Origin: Candidatus Aalborgicola bjergmarkensis
GTDB lineage: Bacteria > Pseudomonadota > Gammaproteobacteria > Burkholderiales > Burkholderiaceae_C
NCBI GenBank assembly: GCA_016708725.1
Contig: JADJFE010000030.1
Span: forward strand, 186,001 to 250,000
Length of the DNA stretch: 64,000 bases
Reading direction: 5' to 3'
In this document: positions 60,416 through 64,000 of the stretch, in pieces
Layout of the letters: every line of letters begins with the position of its first letter
Numbering within the stretch: position 1 is the stretch's first letter
Made by a program: the position numbers and the translations under genes
Notes under the pieces: model-generated
Told to the model about the DNA's origin: nothing
The model's input: the letters and a program-made list of their open reading frames with translations, nothing else
The model's database searches: none

Positions 60416-61339
60416 CTACCAGGCCCACTTCAAACGCGCGCGCTCCTGGGGTGCCAGTTTTTCGTCTGCAAAGGTCACCAGTTCCCAGGCGTCCGTCTGG
60501 GCCAGGAGTGCGCGTAGCAAGCGGTTATTCAGTGCGTGTCCCGAACGGAAGGCGCTGTAACTTGCCAATAAAGGTTTGCCTACAAGGTACAAGTCACCCA
60601 TGGCATCCAGGATTTTGTGCTTCACAAACTCATCGTCGTAGCGCAGGCCATCCGCATTGAGTACCTTGTAATCATCCATCACGATGGCATTATCGAGCCC
60701 GCCTCCCAATGCCAGACCATTGGCTCGCATCATCTCCACATCACGGGTAAAGCCGAAAGTACGCGCGCGGGCAATGTCCTTCGCGTAAGAACCTGTGCCC
60801 AGATCGAACTCCACACACTGTCCGGTGGAATCGACCGCAGGATGTTTGAAGTCAATTTCGAAACGCAGTTTGAATCCATCAAATGGCTCCAGACGTGCCC
60901 ATTTCTCATTAGGCCCGGACCCTTCACGCACTTCCACCGATTTGTGCAAGCGCATAAACTGCCGAGGGGCGTTTTGCAATTCAATACCAGCGGTTTGCAA
61001 CAGGAAAACGAAGGACGCCGCAGAGCCATCCAGAATGGGCACCTCTTCTGCGCTGATGTCAACCAGCATGTTGTCGATACCCAATCCACAACACGCCGAC
61101 ATCAGATGCTCCACCGTAAGCACCTTGACCGGACCGCACGACAGGGTGGACGCGAGCCGGGTGTCCGTCACAGCGGCGGCGGATACAGGAATATCTACCG
61201 GCACGGGCAAATCCACCCGACGAAACACAATCCCCATCCCGACCGGAGCGGGACGTAACACCAGCTCCACGCGCTGCCCGCTGTGCAGGCCAACACCAAC
61301 CGCACGGGTCAGTGACTTGAGGGTTTTTTGCTTTACCAC
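60416..61339 (-). CDS. lpxC: UDP-3-O-acyl-N-acetylglucosamine deacetylase LpxC
   Basis: The 307-aa zinc enzyme makes the first committed step of lipid A. Motifs are VKQKTLKSLTRAVGVGLHSG, the zinc His in VEHLMSA, HKILDAMGDLYL with a second His and Asp, and SGHALNN. The GTG at 61339 gives the usual length; the upstream frame overlaps ftsZ. It follows ftsZ by 19 bp, the end of the cell-division cluster order in proteobacteria. Confidence 0.95.
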   Translation of the reverse strand: MVKQKTLKSLTRAVGVGLHSGQRVELVLRPAPVGMGIVFRRVDLPVPVDIPVSAAAVTDTRLASTLSCGPVKVLTVEHLMSACCGLGIDNMLVDISAEEVPILDGSAASFVFLLQTAGIELQNAPRQFMRLHKSVEVREGSGPNEKWARLEPFDGFKLRFEIDFKHPAVDSTGQCVEFDLGTGSYAKDIARARTFGFTRDVEMMRANGLALGGGLDNAIVMDDYKVLNADGLRYDDEFVKHKILDAMGDLYLVGKPLLASYSAFRSGHALNNRLLRALLAQTDAWELVTFADEKLAPQERARLKWAW

Positions 61340-61358
61340 CGGACGATGCGCATGGATA

Positions 61359-62606
61359 TCAATCCGCTTGTTTGCGCAAGAAAGCCGGAATTTCGTAGTC
61401 TTCCACGCCGGCGCTGGAAAGGGCATCCACACGCGCAGCTGCCGATGTGCGGTCGGTGGGACGGCGCCACACGCTGGGTGTGGCCATGCCGGTGTAGTCG
61501 TGTTGTGCACGGCCAGCGCCCACACCACCACCTGCCCCGGACAGACCGCCGATGCTCGGAACCTGGAACGGGACATCGTGTGTTCCCGTGCGCCGCTGTT
61601 CGGTGGGAACAACCTGCATGATCGGTGGCGCGACACGCCGCGCGTTCTGACTGGACAAACCCGTTGCCACCACCGTCACACGGATGTTTTCACCCAGTGA
61701 GTCGTCGTATGCCGTGCCGTAAATCACATGGGCATCGGTTGAAGCAAAGGCACTGATGGTCGTCATGGCCACCTTGGACTCGCTCAGTTTGAGCGAACCC
61801 TTGGCAGCGGTAATCAGCACCAGAACACCTTTGGCACCCGAGAGATCGGTTCCTTCGAGCAGCGGGCAGGCCACGGCCTGTTCGGCGGCGATACGGGCGC
61901 GTTCCGGTCCGTGTGCAATGGCCGTTCCCATCATGGCCTTGCCTGGCTCGCCCATGACGGTACGCACATCGGCAAAGTCAACGTTCACATGACCAGGGAC
62001 ATTGATGATTTCCGCGATGCCGCCAACAGCGTTCTTTAACACGTCATTGGCGCGCGCAAATGCCTCATCCTGAGAAATCTCGTCGCCCAGAACACCCAAC
62101 AGCTTTTCGTTGAGCACGACTATTAGCGAATCCACATTGGCTTCGAGTTCCGCCATGCCCGCGTCGGCATTGCCCATGCGCCTGCTGCCTTCAAAATCAA
62201 ACGGCTTGGTTACCACCCCCACTGTCAGGATGCCCATCTGTTTGGCAACGCGGGCAATCACGGGTGCAGCACCAGTGCCGGTGCCTCCGCCCATGCCGGC
62301 CGTGATGAACAGCATATCAGCCCCTTCTATGGCGGCTTTTATCTCGGCTTCAGCCTGTTCTGCGGCGTCGCGGCCCTTGTCGGGTTTACTGCCCGCCCCC
62401 AAGCCATCTGCGCCAAGCTGGATGGTTCTGTGCGCGGTACTACGGCTCAATGCCTGCGAGTCGGTATTGGCGCAGATGAATTCGACACCGCCGACGGCGG
62501 AACAGATCATGTGCTCAACGGCATTACCGCCGCCGCCGCCAACACCAATGACCTTGATGCGGGTTCCTTGGTTAAAAGTATCTTCTTTAATCATCTCTAT
62601 GGGCAT
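61359..62606 (-). CDS. ftsZ: Cell division protein FtsZ
   Basis: The 415-aa tubulin homologue has the GTP-binding GGGTGTGAAP, IKVIGVGGGGGNAVEHMI near the start and the synergy-loop region NVDFADVRTVMG. A Gly/Pro-rich linker leads to the C-terminal peptide DYEIPAFLRKQAD that binds FtsA. It forms the Z ring. The ATG at 62606 follows AGGAGATCGGC; an ATG seven codons upstream is less likely. Confidence 0.97.
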   Translation of the reverse strand: MPIEMIKEDTFNQGTRIKVIGVGGGGGNAVEHMICSAVGGVEFICANTDSQALSRSTAHRTIQLGADGLGAGSKPDKGRDAAEQAEAEIKAAIEGADMLFITAGMGGGTGTGAAPVIARVAKQMGILTVGVVTKPFDFEGSRRMGNADAGMAELEANVDSLIVVLNEKLLGVLGDEISQDEAFARANDVLKNAVGGIAEIINVPGHVNVDFADVRTVMGEPGKAMMGTAIAHGPERARIAAEQAVACPLLEGTDLSGAKGVLVLITAAKGSLKLSESKVAMTTISAFASTDAHVIYGTAYDDSLGENIRVTVVATGLSSQNARRVAPPIMQVVPTEQRRTGTHDVPFQVPSIGGLSGAGGGVGAGRAQHDYTGMATPSVWRRPTDRTSAAARVDALSSAGVEDYEIPAFLRKQAD

Positions 62607-62707
62607 GCCGATCTCCTGTAGTTTCAAAAATTAGTCGAATATAAAAGTTATGCTGCACCGTTGCCAATGCGATTTTTTTTCAACCGCTAATTATCCAATT
62701 TTTATAG

Positions 62708-63937
62708 CTAAAAATTTCCCACGAACCAGTCCTTGATTGAACTTAATGCGGTTTTTGTGAAGCCATTTTTTTGTGCCACCTTGTAGCCACGCAAACGCGC
62801 CAGGCGCGCCTCTTCCAGCAAGCCCATTACCGTGGCCGCCCGTGGCTGGGCTACCATGTCAGCTAACGCGCCAGAGTATTTGGGAACACCTCTGCGCACG
62901 GGTTTGAGGAAAATATCTTCGCCCAGTTCAACCATGCCAGGCATCATGCAACTGCCACCCGTGAGCACAACCCCCGAGGACAAAACTTCCTCATATCCCG
63001 ACTCACGCATGACCTGATTCACCAGTGAAAATATTTCTTCAATACGCGGCTCAATCACACCAGCCAGGGCCTGACGGCTCAACATACGCGGACCCCGGTC
63101 ACCCAATCCAGGCACTTCCACCTGCGTTTCGGGGTCAACCAGCAATTGCTTGGCGTGGCCACTTTCCACCTTGATGTCCTCCGCATCCTTGGTTGGCGTG
63201 CGCAATGCCATGGCGATATCGCTGGTAATCAAATCACCTGCAATCGGAATCACCGAAGTATGGCGAATGGCGCCATTGGTAAAAATGGCAATATCGGTGG
63301 TACCGGCGCCAATGTCCACCAGGGCCACCCCCAGTTCGCGCTCATCCTCCGTCAGGACCGACTGGCTGGCCGCCAGGGGATTGAGCATCAGTTGCTCGAC
63401 CTCCAATCCACAACGGCGCACACACTTGACGATGTTTTCCGCCGCGCTTTGTGCCCCGGTGACGATGTGTACCATGGCTTCGAGCCGGATGCCACTCATG
63501 CCAATCGGCTCCTTGACATCCTGCCCGTCAATGATGAACTCCTGCGGCTCCACCAGCAGCAGACGCTGGTCGGTTGAAATATTGATGGCCTTGGCCGTCT
63601 CGACCACACGGGCCACATCGGCCGGGGTCACTTCGCGGTCTTTCACCGCGACCATGCCTTTGGAATTCAAGCCCCGGATGTGGCTGCCGGTAATGCCGGT
63701 ATACACCCGCCGGATTTCACAATCGGCCATGAGTTCGGCCTCGCGTAGCGCCTGTTGAATGCTTTGCACCGTGGCATCAATGTTGACAACTACACCACGT
63801 TTGATGCCATTACTCGGCGCAACACCAAGCCCGGCCAGCTTCAATTCACCGCCTGGCATGACTTCGGCCACCACCACCATCACCTTGGCCGTCCCGATGT
63901 CCAGACCAACAACCAAGTCCTTATATTCTTTCGCCAT
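62708..63937 (-). CDS. ftsA: Cell division protein FtsA
   Basis: The 409-aa actin-like protein tethers FtsZ to the membrane. It starts DLVVGLDIGTAKVMVVVAEV and has the nucleotide-site VALVDIGAGTTDIAIFTNGA and VVLTGGSCMMPGMVEL. The C-terminal amphipathic helix SSIKDWFVGNF is the membrane target. AGGTAAG lies before the ATG at 63937. ftsZ follows on the same strand after about 100 bp. Confidence 0.96.
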   Translation of the reverse strand: MAKEYKDLVVGLDIGTAKVMVVVAEVMPGGELKLAGLGVAPSNGIKRGVVVNIDATVQSIQQALREAELMADCEIRRVYTGITGSHIRGLNSKGMVAVKDREVTPADVARVVETAKAINISTDQRLLLVEPQEFIIDGQDVKEPIGMSGIRLEAMVHIVTGAQSAAENIVKCVRRCGLEVEQLMLNPLAASQSVLTEDERELGVALVDIGAGTTDIAIFTNGAIRHTSVIPIAGDLITSDIAMALRTPTKDAEDIKVESGHAKQLLVDPETQVEVPGLGDRGPRMLSRQALAGVIEPRIEEIFSLVNQVMRESGYEEVLSSGVVLTGGSCMMPGMVELGEDIFLKPVRRGVPKYSGALADMVAQPRAATVMGLLEEARLARLRGYKVAQKNGFTKTALSSIKDWFVGNF

Positions 63938-63979
63938 ATTCTTACCTGAAAAGCTTTCTTTCGCTACTTTTGCTATCTT

Positions 63980-64000
63980 TTAGCCGCCGCCAATGCCGTA
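63980..64000 (-). CDS. 3' end of an upstream gene, probably ftsQ
   Basis: The minus strand reads YGIGGG and a TAA at 63980-63982, then 42 bp to the ftsA start. The expected neighbour before ftsA is ftsQ, but six residues are too few to identify it. Confidence 0.35.
   Translation of the reverse strand, partial: YGIGGG

Overview
The window looks like part of a betaproteobacterial chromosome, most likely Burkholderiales and probably Comamonadaceae. The main reasons are an EarP/EF-P pair with Arg32 (rhamnosylated EF-P), the gene order mnmE-yidC-yidD-rnpA-rpmH / dnaA-dnaN-gyrB, an ftsA-ftsZ-lpxC block, and a dispersed short repeat with an AGCTGCTCCCGC core of a kind I associate with that family. 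The genus cannot be named from the sequence alone. Function calls come from reading translated motifs by eye; no database search was run.

Layout. 1-6.2 kb: 3' part of a histidine kinase, a large 2OG-Fe(II) oxygenase, an unknown protein and a hipBA toxin-antitoxin pair. 6.2-10.1 kb: a GT4-GT2 fusion glycosyltransferase coupled to a membrane protein with a TPR tail. 10.3-13.8 kb: a decayed accessory patch (MmeI-like restriction-modification gene, Rpn/DUF4351 fragment, DUF2442 gene, IS605/TnpB remnant). 13.8-18.1 kb: xseB-ispA-dxs and an orphan TRAP binding protein. 18.1-25.2 kb: a glycosyltransferase/methyltransferase pair, a haem protein, comM, and glnK-amtB behind a sigma-54 promoter. 25.2-33.1 kb: a TacAT-like pair with a broken toxin, glmS, prfB (programmed frameshift), a HAD phosphatase and pepN. 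33.1-39.4 kb: Fic protein, TPR protein, OmpA protein and an Ig-like/ice-binding-like lipoprotein, with duplicated gene ends and an fbp remnant. 39.4-45.5 kb: a thiBPQ-type transporter split by a PIN toxin-antitoxin pair, an Rpn-family gene with a dead partial copy, and an orphan HigA. 45.6-49.2 kb: earP-efp, a LOG-family gene and an unknown gene. 49.2-58.6 kb: the origin region, with genes diverging from about 53.3 kb where DnaA boxes lie. 58.6-64 kb: DUF350 plus a membrane spermidine-synthase-like protein, then lpxC, ftsZ and ftsA on the minus strand.

Two themes join these regions. First, at least 16 copies of a roughly 35-40 bp repeat occur, mostly between genes, but four lie in frame inside genes (pepN, thiP and two in earP). 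Second, mobile and toxin-antitoxin genes are in visible decay: a tacT-like toxin carries an 89 bp MITE-like insertion plus a frameshift, higB is cut to about 20 codons, an MmeI-like gene has an A-run frameshift and a lost C-terminus, and tails of rpn, ompA, fbp and tnpB remain. Housekeeping genes look intact.
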